Shown: positions 34,364 to 46,304 of the stretch, piece by piece | Layout: each line of letters begins with the position of its first letter | Position numbering within the stretch: position 1 is the first letter of the stretch | DNA from: Areca catechu | Lineage: Eukaryota > Streptophyta > Magnoliopsida > Arecales > Arecaceae | NCBI GenBank assembly: GCA_021397845.1 | Contig: CM038048.1 | Location: 35,276,727 to 35,340,726, forward strand | Direction of reading: 5' to 3' | Length of the DNA stretch: 64,000 nt | Notes under the pieces: generated by a model | Told to the model about the DNA's origin: nothing | Seen by the model: the letters and a program-made list of their open reading frames with translations, nothing else | Database searches by the model: none | Program-made: the position numbers and the translations under genes

Positions 34364-36628
34364 TATAAGGGTTTTGGTGACCAGGGCGGAAGCGTGGATT
34401 TCAAAAATTTATTATGAAACCACTACCAAACCCTTAACCCAAGACCTCCTTACTAGGAATTAAAACATACAAACATAAAATATAATATAAACTAGAGTTT
34501 AGGCACCAACCTGAACCGCTAGTATCCAATCCGATGAAGAAAAAACCCTGATTCAGCATTCTTCTCCACCAGGCACCCAAATGTTCGCCCTCCAACGGTA
34601 ATCCACATGAAACTCGGACCAAGGAAGAACTCCTTCAAGTTGCTTGGATAAGTGGAACTCTTTCGGTAGCCTTTGGTCTATTAACCACTATAGGACATCC
34701 TGTCCTACTGTAGGGCACTAAAGACACTCTCCTAAACCACTCTTGGTTTTAGGACAACCCTCCTCTAGGATCCCTTAGGCTTATGTCCTAAAACAAAGCC
34801 TTGTCCTAGTAGAAAAGACCTTGTCTTAACAAGACAAGTCTTGTCTTAAAGAAAGAAGGAGGGAGAGAGAGACACTCAGAATAATACTTCGGTGGAATTC
34901 TTATATCAGACTCATTTCACCGCCACCTATTTATAGATACAAAAGGGGCGTGTGATATGTCCTCCCATCAACTTATCAGATATGATTTTTCAAGACCGAA
35001 GAGAAGTTATCTGGCTTGAAAAATCATATCTAATAAGCCTATTCATGCACCGAAGGCCTTATTCACATCTCTTCTTTTATCTGGACGAATTCTCACTTGC
35101 CACATGTAAATTACCGATCCCTGGAAAGCCAAGAGGTGCCTTTTCAATCTCCTAACATCAAATATTATGAAGAGTCATGATAGCAGAAGGAATCTCTATC
35201 ATAACCGCATGCCATATGAAGAGTTGCCACTCTTCATGCACCGCGCGCGCCATCCTTCTTCCACGCAAATCTTAAAAAATATTGACCAGTAAAAACATAG
35301 CTAATATGGGTGTTATTGGAAAGAGCATAAAATTTCCTTTCCGACCATATAAATTATATTCAAATCAGAGATCTATAGCTCATTTTGTGCCCTTTTGAAG
35401 TTAAGGTATCATTTAGGTACCAAGAGTCTCATGCCATTGGGACTCTTCATGTATGGCACCTAAAATATCCTTAAATCCAAATTAAAATCAGATATAGCTC
35501 TGATTAGGCTAGCCCTACTTAGGACTCAACCTAATTTAGGTTTTCCATAATTAGGTTAGCCCAATTAGCAAGCAACCGGACCCAATCCAATTGGGTTAGG
35601 AATTAGGTTAGCCTACATATGCTAGTATGTAATCCAGCTAACCAATTAAGATCCTATGATCCTAATAAAATCATGAATGGCTTCCTTGGCTAAGTCTCTA
35701 TTGTGTGTGACCCATTGGGTTCCACATCTAGTCAGCAGTAGGTTTAGGTTTGAGCCGATTCGATCCGATCAAACCCGATTGACCTAATTAGGTCAAATTA
35801 GCTCACCTAATTATCCAATTCGAATCACACATCAAATTGACTCATGAAACCAAATCAATTGGTTCATGATGACCTACAAGACAAGATTGACGTCTAGCAA
35901 TGTGTCATGCCTACCTGGAAGATGAGAAACTTTGGTGGATTTACTAAAATACCCTTCAGTGGTGAGTTACCGGGCAATTCAGTCCTTCGATCTACTTGCA
36001 CCCTGAATATGACTATGGATATGGATACTTATCAAATTCAATTTCATATTCATTCCTTGCTCAATCTGATAATGATGATTCATTAATGAACTATTAGAAA
36101 CTATTCCTAATGTTCATACTTTGATCAAAGATTTTCTGAATCTTCATTTGGTTGAAATTATCTGGATGCGATTCCCTCTTATTAGGGTTGATCGATTCCT
36201 TTTTGACCTACTCACGACCTCCATATGCAATCCACCATACCCTTTATCACCCCGTGCATGACTCAGTGTCATGATTGAGTATGAACCAAAGTATGGATTC
36301 ATGCATACAAGGTACCATAGCAGTCTCAAGTCAAAGGACCACATGCACTACTCTCACTATGAGAACTATCTATTGACAAATAGATAAGGTTCCATTAGAT
36401 GTTCTCAAGCTGGATCCATTCAGTGAACTCATTCTCTAATGAGCACCCACATCTTAGTATTAGTGTCAAGCACAAGTGACTGTGAGATCAGTCACCCTCT
36501 TCACCAAGCATACATAGGATGTGCTGGTCTTACCGGAAACATTGATCCCCTACTCAATATTCCATCGACCAGGAATATTCTAGATTAGGGTTTTAAGGCT
36601 TTAGGTCTCACTGGTATGATCTCATCAT
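34364..36628 (-). repeat. 5' LTR of Copia-2 (right copy, truncated)
   Basis: Matches 26707-28973 of the other LTR. It ends at ctcatcat (36621-36628), after which the sequence is unrelated; the outer ~185 bp of the LTR (its 5' start) are missing. Confidence 0.92.
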
Positions 36629-37439
36629 CTCCGAGGTGCTTTTCCTCCCCTGAGGAGGCCTTCTTTGCTTCCTAGACCACCCAGATCAGCCATCAGATTC
36701 AAGGGAACCGAGGCTTCTTCATCCAGGCTCCGATTAGAGAGTGAGTGATCCCTTCAGTTATTGAATTTATAATCTATGACTGGTAAGAAACCTTCCCTTC
36801 TCTTGTTATCTAATTTAATGAAGATAAGCTATCCTAAACTGAGAGTTTTTGAACTCTCGGGTCTTGGCTACTTATTATATTCCATGAGTTCTTTGCGATC
36901 ATGATGATTCTATGCATTGCTATCCTATTTGCTAGTTCTTACTTTAGTTTGGAAATTTAGCCCACAAACCTAAATTATAAAAATCATAAAAAAAATTATT
37001 TTACTGTTTTTCCTGCATGATTAGTAATCTTAGAGTCGTCCCGTATTAGTAAGCATTGTTGTTCATATCAAAAAGTAGGCAGTGAGAAGATATTGCCAGA
37101 AAAAAAAAAATCAGGCAATGTAAAAGCTACCTCAGCTCATGTGCTTAACTTGGGATTGTATAGAAAATTGACCAAAGTAGGCGTTAAACGAAGGTACTAG
37201 TACTGAAATGCTAAGTTAGCCATCATAAATATAAGTGTTATAGATTTTTGGATGAACTCTAAGAGAGTTTCTAATAGTTCTGACCATGTAATTTACTTCA
37301 AAAACTCAATACTTAATGATACTAGCTAAATATTTTTAACTTTTAGCCTAGATCTAATTTTGCAAAGGAGGATCTTAGTGACACATGATTCTATTTTAAT
37401 TACATTACTAAGGGACTAGCAATGATTAAGTTGGGGGTA
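36629..37439 (+). other. Post-pol spacer of the Athila-like element, right part
   Basis: No gene. The first part (ctccgaggtgcttttcctc to about 36790) is probably the continuation of the LTR-like piece left of Copia-2. The rest is AT-rich 3' non-coding sequence that ends in the polypurine tract ttaagttgggggta (37427-37440). Confidence 0.6.
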
Positions 37440-39151
37440 TGATAAGTCTATTAATTATTCCAATTTAATCATTAAAATAAATAGTAATTATTTTGTATTT
37501 ATTATTAATTGATACTTTTTATTAATATTGTATAGAAAAGAAGTCTATAGATTGAAAGAGCTCGATTTTTGAAGTCCAATAGTACAAACAATGCTTAAAT
37601 CAGAGTTCAAATGTCCTAGAAATTGAATTTCAAAGTTTATATGGAATTGCATACATTTTAAAGCAGCCGATCCATCATGGACTGGCCGCTGGGTCTACAA
37701 AATGAAGATTGGTCCACTGACAACCATTAGAGCTAGTCCACGATCCATGTCCATGGACCAACTCTGCCCCGAGCCACCATTTTCACCTGTCGGTCGCCGC
37801 CCACTACCAGAGAACCTCCTAAGAGCCACCCACCACTGGAGAGGCTATCAAAAATCAAAGAAAACCTTGGTTTTTTGGTGGAAAATTCATGCATGTTGTC
37901 TTCTATCCATTGCTGCCTACTGTCACCATCCGCTTATCATTGCTAGTTGACCACAGCCCAACTGCACTGCCTTCCACCACTGTCCACCACTATCTTCCCC
38001 CTTGTTTGTTGGTGTCCATTCACCATGGATCTGCCCTGTAGCTGGCCACCGTCCAATGTTTTGTTCTACTGTTCATCCTCAATGCCCACTACCAGCTCAT
38101 CGCTGGTCGCCGCTTCCTGCCATTGTTTCTACCATCACTATCCACTTCATTGGCATTGAGACAAGCAAGTCCAAATCTGATTGGGAGAAGGAGATCTAGG
38201 ATCGGTGATGCCCAATTCGGACTCCGCTTGCTTGAAAAGGAAGGAAGAGTTGTTTTGCATGATTCTCGATGCGATCTAAGGCCTATGATGCAAGATAGAT
38301 GGCTGAGAAGTTTTTTCACGATATTTGACCAATCTTGAGCTTGATTGACTCCAAATTTGATTTGGAGGAAGCCATTGATAAGCTCTATAAAAGGGGGACC
38401 CCAGGTAGTAGTCCAGGTATCAATTTCTTCAACAAATTTTATACTAATTTAATTTCTTTTTGTTGTTTAGATCATTATAGTTTAGGTTTAGGAAAGAGAA
38501 GAATTATGGAGGGGATGTTGGTGGTAGTGATGCGTAGCTAGGTTCCTTCAACCTGAGATAAAGATGAAGCCTATAACTAGGTTCTATCTCTCTTTTTGTA
38601 CTTGATTGTTATGCAATAAAATTCATGCTCTTCTTTTATGTATCTTTTGAGTTATTTTTTGATCGATGATTTGATCTGGTATATACGGCCTACACCCTCT
38701 ATCGACATGGCATGATCCCAGGATATGGTATGTGCCTCAGAGAGGTAGATCATAGTATGGTAGATTAGATCTCTAACCTTGCAAATATATTAGATAGTTT
38801 ATACTCTAAGCAGACGTATCGTGATCTCCAGATATGGCCCATGTCCAATAAGAGATAAATTATTCTAACCCTGAATTTGCAAGAATTATTGATATTGCAA
38901 TATAAAAAAAAGAAGATAAAACCTATTCACATGATGGATTCAAATTCTTAGGTTACTTCTTCTGATGTCTTGATTTAATTAAGTAATTAGCTGTTATCTT
39001 TTAATAACTACTACTCTCAATCTAATCCTTATAAATATTTTTTTTGCTCTTTCCTATAGAATAAATATCTTTGATCCCTGAGGATATGGTCCTAACTCAT
39101 CACTAGCTATAGTAGTGAGTAGTTTAATTTCATCACCCACGATAGCGATCA
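37440..39151 (+). repeat. 3' LTR of the Athila-like element
   Basis: Starts tgataagtctatta just after the polypurine tract and ends acgatagcgatca, giving TG...CA, 1712 bp. A TATA-like tctataaaa lies at 38382. The C-rich stretch 37670-38160 (repeated ccac) holds several small open frames with no domain. Confidence 0.85.
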
Positions 39152-39642
39152 CCTCCCAAGGGCTAAAATCAAATCGAATGTAGATCGGATACTAATGTAT
39201 CCATATACACATTTATTTTATTTGATGAATATAAATATGGATATAGATATTTGTTGGATATAAAAATTCATATCCATATTTGTTTAAATGGATATGGATA
39301 TAATCGAATATTAGAAATATGGATATAAATATAGATATAATTCATATAGTTAAATTGTATTACTATAGAATCAAAGATTTTACTAAGTGGAGAGCAAATC
39401 AGTTAATATCAAGTTAATATGCTTACATATTTTTCTTAAAAGTTAATGAATACTTTATAAAATTAAATAGAATTACAATTATAATTATATATTCGAATAT
39501 AGATTGGATAGTTGCCTATCCATATCCATATCCATTTTTTTTACAAATATGGATATTAGATGGGTTCTCAAACTTCTATCCATATTTGGATAGTTTTGGA
39601 TATAAAACTGGATCCGGTCAGATATTATCCATACTACTTTCA
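39152..39642. repeat. tatggatat-rich sequence
   Basis: 490 bp in which tatggatat, atccatat and ggatataa recur on both strands more than fifteen times, with self-complementary pairs (catatccatatttg / atatggatat). No gene. Such word-rich sequence is common in terminal parts of plant DNA transposons, but no terminal inverted repeat was identified. Gypsy-2 inserted at its right edge. Confidence 0.6.
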
Positions 39643-41045
39643 TGATGAGGACATCAACAAGAGAAAAATATATTCAACTAATTCTCTTTGGTTTTACAGC
39701 TAATGTAGTCTACTTAAATTTAATAAGAGCCTTGGAATGAAGCCCACCAAGCCCATGAAGCCCACTCCACTTGATGCACAAATCCATGATCCGATTCATG
39801 AAAGAAAGCCACCATCCTCATGAGTCAACTCAACTCAACTCAAGCCCACATTCAAGCATGCCAAGATGCCACCCAAGTCAAGCCCAATCCAAGCAAGGAC
39901 ACCACCTTCTCACCTTCATATGGGGACCATTTTCCCATCACATGGAGGACACTTTATCAAGCATCATTGGGGTAAAGGAAGGACAACACACAAGCAACTT
40001 GGGGGTAGCATAAAACCACTTTCCATTCTCCGAACAAATGTCCAACCAACTTGACATGTGGGATGCCACATCACATGATCCACATCAGCAAATGGAGGCC
40101 ACATCATTGCCATCTAGAAGCTATATGTCAAGTTGTTTTAACTTTCTACCCATAAGTTGTTTCTAGTTGGAACCACCTAACCAAAGGTTGTTAGATCTAA
40201 CTAGAATTAGCTAGCTTATCCTTATCCCCTCTTCTCTCCCCTTGGCCGAACTCCCTTGGATTAGAACCCTATAAATAGGGCCCTAGGCCCTCTTTTGTGT
40301 TCAATTCTATCTTGGTTTAATGATAGAAAAGTTTTCTTCTCATTCTAGCTCCCTTGTGTTCTCTTGTGTGAAGTGAGTGAGATCTTCTTAGTTTGAGGGT
40401 TTGAAGTTTGGTTTGAGAAGAGGGAAAGAGGCCCTTGGGTTTGTGTTTGAAGGGTGGGGTGCCCTTGTGAAGAGTGGGGGTTGAGAGTCCCTTGATTGCT
40501 CCAAAGCTCAGGCTCCATTGGTTCCAAGCCGCTAGCCATCATCGACTTCCTTCTTTCCTTTTATTTCAATTCCAACCTTTGATTCCTATTCCACACCTAA
40601 TGCTTGATTTGTGGTAGGTATTCTCTAGTTTTCCAAGTCCAAGATGAAGTTCTCCATGCCATGGATCAAGGCTAAGGTAAATCCTAAAGTAGAGAGTACT
40701 AATCTTGCCATCTAGTTTTCAATCCTTGAGTGTTGAGAGCTTCCTTTCCACCAAATACTTTAGCCATCATTGTTGGTAGGAAAACTCTTTCTAAACTTCA
40801 ATATATCTGATCATTTGAAGGTTAACTTGCCCTAGTAGTGATGGTTTCCTTGCCATGAAGATCTTAATCTTTGTTTTGAACTAGATCTACATTACGGGTG
40901 TTGTAACTTAGATCAACTAGTCTCCTTACGAAAATTCTTTCCTTGGATTAATTTAGACCATTTATTTAATAATTAATTGTTCAAGTTTGCTTGCTGGTTA
41001 GCTTGCTAAAACTCTCTATCCATCATTTATTTTTGTCCCGCATCA
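39643..41045 (+). repeat. 5' LTR of Gypsy-2
   Basis: Starts tgatgaggacatcaac and ends tcccgcatca. The promoter is well marked: ccctataaatagggccctag at 40268-40287 holds a TATA box. A third copy of this LTR stands at 53458-54843. Confidence 0.95.
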
Positions 41046-41050
41046 ATTTT

Positions 41051-41062
41051 TGATATCAGAGC
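41051..41062 (+). other. Primer-binding site of Gypsy-2
   Basis: tgatatcagagc, one transition from tggtatcagagc, 5 bp after the LTR end. The related copy at 54849-54860 retains the intact site. Confidence 0.88.
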
Positions 41063-42554
41063 TTATGGTTTATTAGGTCAAGTTGCTGAATTTTTGTTCC
41101 CTTTGTGTGTTGCTTGCCTTTAAGTCTAAATTTCAAATCCAAAATTCGAGAATTAAATTTTAAAATTTGAGATCTAAAATATTAACTCCAAGATCTAAAA
41201 GTTTTAATTTAAATTTTAATTTTTTGAGATTTTTAAACTTAAATTTTGAATTTTGAATCTAGTCAATTGGAGGTTTGCTGATTGCTGAAATTTCTGTACT
41301 AGCACCAACCCGAGTTTTTCACAAATTTTAGTGTTTTTTAAAAGGCAAAAAAATCCAAAAAAAAATATTTTTCTACATTTTAGGAGTTTGGAAACCGAAA
41401 TATAAAATTTTAAAAATACTTTTCTTGAAATTTTTGGAGTTTAAATTCGGATTCTTATGTTATTTCTTAGAAGCTGTTCAAATTATGTTTTTCCCTCCCT
41501 TATGTTTAATTTTCAAAAAAAAATTCAAAAATATTTTTTATGAATTTTAAATTCAAGGTCTGAGATCTAGATATTAAAATATGATAATTTCCATTCAAAT
41601 TTTAAATTTTAGAAGGATTTTAAATTTGAAATTCGAATTTTGAATCAAAGTAGTTGGAAGTTTGTTAATTTGCTGGAATCTTCTAGTGACCACTTCTCAT
41701 AAAAACTTCCCTAACCAAATTTCAAAATTTTTGAATTGAAATCTTAAAATATGAGACCTTAACACTAAGATCTAACTAATCCACTTTTAATTTAAAATTT
41801 TTGAGAATTTAAAATTTAAAATTTTGAAATTTCAAAACTAGTTAGTTGGAGGTTAGTTAAAAGGCTAAAATTTTTATACAACCACTTTTACCTCCAAGAA
41901 CGAATTTTTAAACTATAATTCAATATTTAAAATTTAAAATTTGAGTTTTAAAATCAAGATTTTCAGATCTGAGATTTTCAATTTAATTCTTGAATTTTTA
42001 AAACTTTAAAATTCGGGTTTGACTCATATGTTTGTGCTAGTCTACATATCTTGTTAGCTACTTGGTTGTTTTTGCATCCATTTCAAAATCATTTAATGGG
42101 CATTCAATATAGCATAAGGGAAGGAGGTAATATCCTTTCCTTAGCCCAAAACAACCATCCATCATTATGCATTGACCTAATCTTAATCAAAATTGAGTAT
42201 GAACCTAAACTAGGGACACCCACAAGTCAGGTTCAAGGGCAAGATGAGGCAAAGTGCTATTTGAGTTTGTACTTACTCCTTAGAAATTGGTGTCTAAGAC
42301 TAGAGGTCCAATGGCAGACACCTTAAGCAGACTTGTGGTTCTTTAATTGGGTCCTCGTGAGAGCGAGGGGGGCCTCCCGCATTCCCACCTCTTACCTGGA
42401 TAGTGGAAAGGGTAATTGCATCCTTAATTAGTACCTAGTTAAATCCTATATTTTGAACTTCTAGGTCTAGGAACCCTAGAAGCTAGGTTTGTATTGCTTA
42501 TTTATTAGGTTAAGAGCTTTAGACCAACAGTCCTATACTCAGTCTGGTTTACCC
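41063..42554 (+). other. Leader of Gypsy-2
   Basis: From 41110 to 42010 the sequence is extremely AT-rich and made of variations on aaattttaaatttgaa, ttcaaattttaaattt and gagatctaaa. The same structure follows the primer site of the 53458 copy, so it is a property of the family. The shared leader module follows at 42275-42430, and gag starts at 42555. Confidence 0.75.
42275..42430 (+). other. Shared leader module, Gypsy-2 copy
   Basis: Contains ttggtgtctaagac, gtggttctttaattggg, a G-rich/C-rich pair (gaggggggcctcccgc) and cctcttacctgg, in the same order as in the Athila-like and Copia-2 copies. It ends about 125 bp before gag. Confidence 0.75.
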
Positions 42555-43202
42555 ATGGACCCCAATCTTGAATTTTTTATGAGGACCATGACTGAAAAGT
42601 TTGATACCCTAACTAAACAATTAGGGTCAATAAACAAAGAGTTAGGACAAACGGACAATCAAATCGAGAACCATACTAAGCCCAAATCACCTAGTCCACC
42701 TCCTCTTGGTCCAAGAGCCCAATGTCATGATCTCACCCCTGAGTATAATCCTAGATACCCCTGCCAAGACTTTGTAGATCAGGAGGAGAGAGTCTTTAGG
42801 AGCAATCAACCCTATGCACCCACTTTCGATGAAAATTTAGATCTTGAAGTGTATGTCATTTGGAAGAAGAAAATGGATCAATACTTTGAGTTTGATGAAA
42901 TATTAGAAGTAAGGAAATGTCAATTTGTCAAATTAAAGTTAGTCCGACATACTAAAACATATTGGAGAGAAGTTGAGCATAAAAGTTATTATAATGGGGA
43001 TAAAATAATTACTTGGAGAGATATGAAGAGTAAACTGAGGAAAAAGTACCTAGATAGATATTATGAGCAAAGTCATTTAGACCAATGGTACGTATTGAGA
43101 CAAGATGATGCAACTGTATCTGAGTATATTACTAAATTCAATGAGTTTGTCAAGAGATGTAGTACAGCCGAATCTGAGGTAATGATCATATATAGATTTT
43201 GA
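42555..43202 (+). pseudogene. gag: Gypsy-2 gag
   Basis: Start at ATG 42555 (MDPNLEFFMRTMTEKFDTLT). Capsid blocks: YAPTFDENLDLEVYVIWKKK, TWRDMKSKLRKKYLDRYY, LDQWYVLRQDDATVSEYI. The order and spacing match the Gypsy-1 Gag, with roughly 40 percent identity by eye. TGA at 43200-43202 truncates it; the remaining Gag (IRKDIQWEVFQ, YLEEAYQIARDFD) continues in the same frame after the stop, with further stops near 43242 and 43320. No zinc knuckle is seen. Confidence 0.88.
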
Positions 43203-44159
43203 GCTGGTATACGTAAGGACATCCAGTGGGAAGTGTTTCAATAAGAAATTCACTACCTAGAAGAAGCTTATCAAATTGCTAGGGATTTTGATACATATCA
43301 GAAGGAACTCTTGATCAGTTGACCTAAGTCCAACAAGAATAATACATCTGGACATAGGCCTAGTTCTAGCCAGATTCCTTCAAACAAACCAACTCCTATT
43401 ATCCCAGTAGTTTGTAAGGAAGAAATCCTTGAACCCATTGAAGAGCCAAAAGTAGAAATATATGAAGCTGAATCCAGTCTCATAAATGAATATAAAGAAG
43501 ATAAAGAAGAGACTAAGCCCACTGAAAAATTAGAGAAAAAATCTCCTGAACCTATTGAAGAATTTAAAGATGAAATAGAATCAAAGTCTTGTCCAAATGA
43601 AGGGCTAGAGAGAGAAGATCCTAAACCCGTTGAAGAACTTGAGGAAGAAGTTTATGAAGCTAGGTCTAACCTTATAGATGGATATAAACAAGAACAATTG
43701 CTTGAGGATAAAATAAATACCCGGCCTAAAGAAATCAACAACGAGAATAATCAACTTGAAGAAAATGAAGTCCAGGGATAAAACCATGAAGAGCAATCCA
43801 AGAAGATAATAGAGGACTCGGAATTAATCAATGTTGAGGATTTAGATCTAGAGATTAATGAAGGATCACCTAATGGGATTTTGACCATCAGAGAAAACCT
43901 AGAACCAATTCCAAAGGATCAACCCCAAGAAATTGTAGAATTGTTAAAGGATTATCAATATATATTCTCTGATAGTTTCCCTAAGCCTGATTCACCCTTC
44001 TGGAACATCCCCAACCCTAGTCCACCAAACTGGGACATCCACCACCTAGCAATATTCAACAATTACTTTTGGAAGACATTATGGCATTTATTAGGCACCA
44101 AATTAAGATTCACTGCGACCTACCTGAAGTTGTGTGCCAGAGTCTTCAAAGCCATTTAG
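43203..44159 (+). pseudogene. Gypsy-2 acidic linker, pre-RT piece and integrase core piece
   Basis: In frame with gag. 43330-43780 is a Glu/Lys-rich linker (EEILEPIEEPKVEIYEAESS, EYKEDKEETKP). After a TAA near 43780, the frame 43881-44159 has EIVELLKDYQYIFSDSFPK and PNWDIHHLAIF, which resemble the block just before RT in chromoviruses, joined directly to YFWKTLWHLLGTKLRF, an integrase core block. The RT, RNase H and N-terminal integrase that should lie between are absent. Confidence 0.78.
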
Positions 44160-44900
44160 GGGAATATTGAAAATTAAGAACTTTTGTTTCCTAGCCCAAC
44201 AATAAAGTTTAGTCCATAGATAATAAAGCCCATTTGAGTTTGTTTTGTTATTTGGTATCGTTTGAGCTTGTCATCATGCATAACTGTCCATGTCTGCAAG
44301 AGTCATATGCATAGCATGATTAGCAAGAAAATCCATTTGAGCAATGAAATTTATAAGCATATAATTAATTCATGTAAGAGAGCCAAAGAATTTCAGGAAG
44401 GAGACTAGGTCATGATTAGGCTCAAACCTGAATAGTTCCCATCAGGAACTATTAAAAAATTACATGCCCGTGGTGCAGGTCCTTTCAAAATAATAAAGAA
44501 GATTGGACCAAATGCTTATATGCTAGATTTACCATCCGACTTTGGTATCAATTCTACTTTTAACATTTCAGATCTAGTAGAGTACAAGGAACCAACAATA
44601 ATACCTAGTGAGCCATTTGGGCTTGATTTTATCTTTGATAGTGAGCCAACCCTTGAGTGTCCACCAGCCATATTTCCAAAAGCGACGAGATAGGATTGAG
44701 CGAATCCTAGATGATAAGATTATCACTACTCGAAACAAGGATCATCATGCTACTTGGTTCATTGGCAAGGACGTCTTGATTCTAAAGGCCATGGATTATT
44801 CAAGAGAACCTACAAAGAATCAACTCTGCCTACTAGAGTATTACCAAAGTCAGATTGATTCCTACTCGACAGAGTCGAGCTCTTTCCATCCCGGGAGAAC
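44160..44900 (+). pseudogene. Gypsy-2 integrase C-terminal part and chromodomain
   Basis: After a frame change the reading shows EVVCQSLQSHLG (core end), then near 44410-44590 the GPY/F-type module (GAGPFKIIKKIGPNAYMLDLP, shortened by a stop before it) with STFNISDLVEYKEP. The chromodomain begins RIERILDDKIITTRN (44690) and ends YYQSQIDSYSTESS. The hydrophobic middle of the chromodomain (VRW in Gypsy-1) is replaced by a divergent stretch. Polypurine tract: tcccgggagaac before the LTR at 44901. Confidence 0.82.
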
Positions 44901-46304
44901 TGATGGGTACATCAACAAGAAGAAAACATTTTTAACTAATTCTCTTTGATTTATAGCTAATATAGTCTACTTAAATTAATAAGATCCTTGGAATGAAGCC
45001 CACCAAGCCCATAAAGCCAACTCGACTTGAAGCACAAATCCATGAGCCGACTCATGAAAGAAAGCCACCATCCTCATGAGTCAACTCAACTCAAGTCAAG
45101 CCCACATTCAAGCATGCCAAGATAACACCCAAGTCAAGCCCAATCCAAGCAAGGACACCACCTTCTCACCTTCATATGGGGACCATTTTCCCATCACATG
45201 GAGGACAATTCATCAAGCATCATTGGGGGAAAGGAAGGACACCACATCAAGCAACTTGGGGGAGCATAAAATCACTTTCCATTCCCCCAACAAATCTCCA
45301 ACCAACTTGACATGTGGGATGTCACATCACATGATCCACATCAGCAAATGGAGGCCACATCATTTCCATCTAGAAGCCACATTTCAAGTTGTTATAACTT
45401 TCTACCTATAAGTTGTTTCTAGTTGGAACCACCTAACCAAAGGTTGTTAGATCTAACTAGAATTAGCTAGCTCATCCTTATCCCCTCCTCTCTCCCCTTG
45501 GCTGAACTCTATTGGATTAGAAGCCCATAAATAGGGCCCTAGGCCCTCTCTTGTATTCAATTCTATCTTGGTTTAATGAAAGAAAAGTTTTCTTCTCGTT
45601 CTAGCTCCCTTGTATTCTCTTGTGTGGAGTGAGTGAGATCTTCTTAGTTTGAGGGTTTGAAGTTTGATTTGATAAGAGGGCAAGAGGTCCTTGGATTTGT
45701 GTTTGAAAGGTGGGATGCCCTTGTGAAGAGTGGGGGGTGAGAGGCCCTTGATTGTTCCAAAGCTCAAGCTCCATTGGTTCCAAGCCACCGGCCATTATCT
45801 ACTTCCTTCCTTCTTTCCTTTTATTTCAATTCTAACCTTTGATTCCTTTTCCATGCCTCATGTTTGATTTGTGGCAGGTTTTCTCTGGTTTTCCAAGCCC
45901 AAGATGAAGTTCTCCATGCCATGGATCAAGGCCAAGGTAAGTCCTAAAGTAGAGAGTGCTAATCTTGTCATCTAGTTCTCAATCCTTGAGTGTTGAGAGC
46001 TTCCTTTCCACCAAATACTTTAGCCATCATTGTTGGTAGGAAACTCTTCATAAGCTTTATTAGATTTGATCATTTGAAGGTTAACTTACTCTAGTAGTGA
46101 TAGTTTCCTTGCCATGAAGATCCTAATCTTTGTTTTGAACTAAATCTACGTTACGGGTGTTTAACTTAGATCAACTAGTCTTCTTATGAAAATTCTTTCC
46201 TTGGATTAATTTAGCTCATTTATTTAATAATTAATTGCTCAAGTTTGCTTGCTGGTTAGCTTGCTAAAACTCTCTATCCATCGTTTCATTTTTGTCCTAC
46301 ATCA
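44901..46304 (+). repeat. 3' LTR of Gypsy-2
   Basis: Starts tgatgggtacatcaac and ends tcctacatca. TATA box in cataaatagggccctag at 45527-45543. Differs from the 5' LTR by scattered substitutions and small indels. Confidence 0.95.

Larger units (their letters stand above)
26707..36628 (-). mobile_element. Copia-2: Ty1/copia LTR retrotransposon
   Basis: Oriented on the minus strand. The 3' LTR is complete (26707-29158), the 5' LTR (34364-36628) lacks its first ~185 bp. Between them lie polypurine tract, RNase H, RT, integrase, gag, leader and primer-binding site. The LTRs differ visibly over their length, so the insertion is not recent. Because the outer end of the 5' LTR is lost, no target duplication can be checked. 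It interrupts the Athila-like element. Confidence 0.92.
21755..39151 (+). mobile_element. Athila-like Ty3/gypsy element, interrupted by Copia-2
   Basis: The last 200 bp of a 5' LTR (21755-21957), a primer site of tggcnccnttgcyggggA type, leader, Athila-type gag, a shrunken pol, a long 3' spacer, a polypurine tract and a full 3' LTR (37440-39151). Copia-2 sits at 26707-36628 inside its spacer. The two LTR pieces match closely (taactactactctcaatctaa; ctatagtagtgagtag). Removing Copia-2 leaves about 7.5 kb, shorter than a normal Athila (commonly above 10 kb), because most of pol is deleted. Confidence 0.82.
39643..46304 (+). mobile_element. Gypsy-2: complete non-autonomous chromovirus-type LTR retrotransposon
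   Basis: LTRs of 1403 bp (39643-41045) and 1404 bp (44901-46304) with TG...CA ends, flanked by the 5-bp target duplication tttca (39638-39642 and 46305-46309). Between them: primer site, AT-rich leader with the shared module, gag, acidic linker, a piece of pre-RT and integrase core, the integrase C-terminal part and a chromodomain. RT, RNase H and most of the integrase core are missing. The architecture is the same as in Gypsy-1, but LTRs and proteins are strongly diverged from it. Confidence 0.92.

Noticed and set aside
37702..38338. Several frames of 60-80 codons in a C-rich stretch
   Set aside because: Inside the 3' LTR of the Athila-like element; low-complexity Pro/Ser/His translation without domain.
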